Assembly: GCA_041484845.1 (NCBI GenBank)
Contig: JBGPIK010000423.1
Location: forward strand, 1-5,826
DNA length: 5,826 bases
From: JBGPIK01 sp041484845
GTDB lineage: Bacteria > Desulfobacterota > Binatia > UBA9968
Direction of reading: 5' to 3'
Part shown: positions 5,609 through 5,826 of the stretch, piece by piece
Layout: every line of letters begins with the position of its first letter
Position numbering within the stretch: position 1 is the stretch's first letter
Notes under the pieces: model-generated
Told to the model about the DNA's origin: nothing
What the model saw: the letters and a program-made list of their open reading frames with translations, nothing else
Databases searched by the model: none
Made by a program: the position numbers and the translations under genes

Positions 5609-5826
5609 TTAACTGTTTTGGCGAGGTGCGTTGGCTTTGATCCACTCGGCGATTTCGCCGAGCAGCCGATTGACCGCGCGGTTGCTAGCGATGACGGCGC
5701 CGTAGGCGTCGCCGCTGGGCGCTTCTTCGATTATCTCGAATCGGCGAGCGGCGATCACTTCCCGTTTCTGGCTCTCAACCAGCTGCGCGCGAAAGGAGAG
5801 TCGCACCCGGCTGGGATTGGAAAAAA
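5609..5826 (-). CDS. C-terminus of a second ABC transport auxiliary (PqiC-like) lipoprotein, cut by right edge
   Basis: The last 72 codons of a minus-strand gene ending at TAA 5609-5611. The frame stays open to the end of the window, so an apparent GTG at 5806 is internal. The visible part reads RVRLSFRAQLVESQKREVIA, then ARRFEIIEEAPSGDAYGAV, then IASNRAVNRLLGEIAEWIKA. This is the usual ending of the ABC-type transport auxiliary lipoprotein family: two beta strands joined by a tight turn, an Arg-Phe strand, a Pro-containing link, and a long amphipathic helix with a Trp near its end. It shares this layout with the C-terminus of the lipoprotein at 1458-2090. In such loci this gene usually follows the permease, ATPase and MCE genes, so another lipid transport operon probably lies to the right. 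The assignment rests on the C-terminal third alone. Confidence 0.7.
   Translation of the reverse strand, partial: FSNPSRVRLSFRAQLVESQKREVIAARRFEIIEEAPSGDAYGAVIASNRAVNRLLGEIAEWIKANAPRQNS

Noticed and set aside
1..5826. CRISPR array, tRNA, rRNA, insertion sequence or attachment site
   Set aside because: I found no regularly spaced repeats, cloverleaf-like sequence, transposase fragment or terminal inverted repeats on either strand by eye.

Overview
This window looks like chromosomal DNA of a Gram-negative (diderm) bacterium. It encodes an Mla/MCE-type lipid transport system, two lipoproteins built for the envelope, and an RlpA-type cell wall protein. By eye the base composition is only moderately GC-rich. 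The permease fused to a STAS domain, the frequent GTG starts and the clear Shine-Dalgarno sites would fit a soil bacterium such as a verrucomicrobial or acidobacterial lineage, but the phylum is a low-confidence impression and not a demonstrated assignment.

Left part (1-1200). The first 65 bases hold the N-terminus of a minus-strand gene for a small membrane protein that resembles LapA and runs off the left edge. A gene-free stretch of about 300 bases separates it from a plus-strand rlpA-like lipoprotein gene (368-928). Convergent with rlpA is a 57-codon minus-strand gene (1003-1176) for a two-helix membrane protein, with an excellent ribosome binding site. It is easily missed because of its size.

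Centre (1458-5028). A tightly packed minus-strand operon reads, in order of transcription: STAS-MlaE permease (GTG start at 5028), MlaF ATPase (3875), a single-MCE-domain MlaD/PqiB-like protein (GTG at 3094) and a PqiC-like auxiliary lipoprotein (2090). The junctions are a 1-base gap, an 8-base overlap and a 4-base ATGA overlap, so translation is probably coupled. Together they should form an inner-membrane ABC transporter that moves phospholipid or another lipid between the inner and outer membranes. No mlaC or mlaA is present in the window.

Right part (5029-5826). About 580 bases without a convincing gene separate the operon from the C-terminus of another minus-strand gene (5609-5826, cut by the window end). 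This tail matches the end of a second ABC transport auxiliary lipoprotein, which suggests that a second MCE-type locus lies just upstream.

The most unusual signals are: an imperfect 31-bp repeat lying at almost the same distance (79 and 82 bases) upstream of the two small membrane-protein genes, which looks like a shared regulatory element; an RlpA domain with Thr in place of the catalytic Glu; and the apparent tandem of MCE loci.
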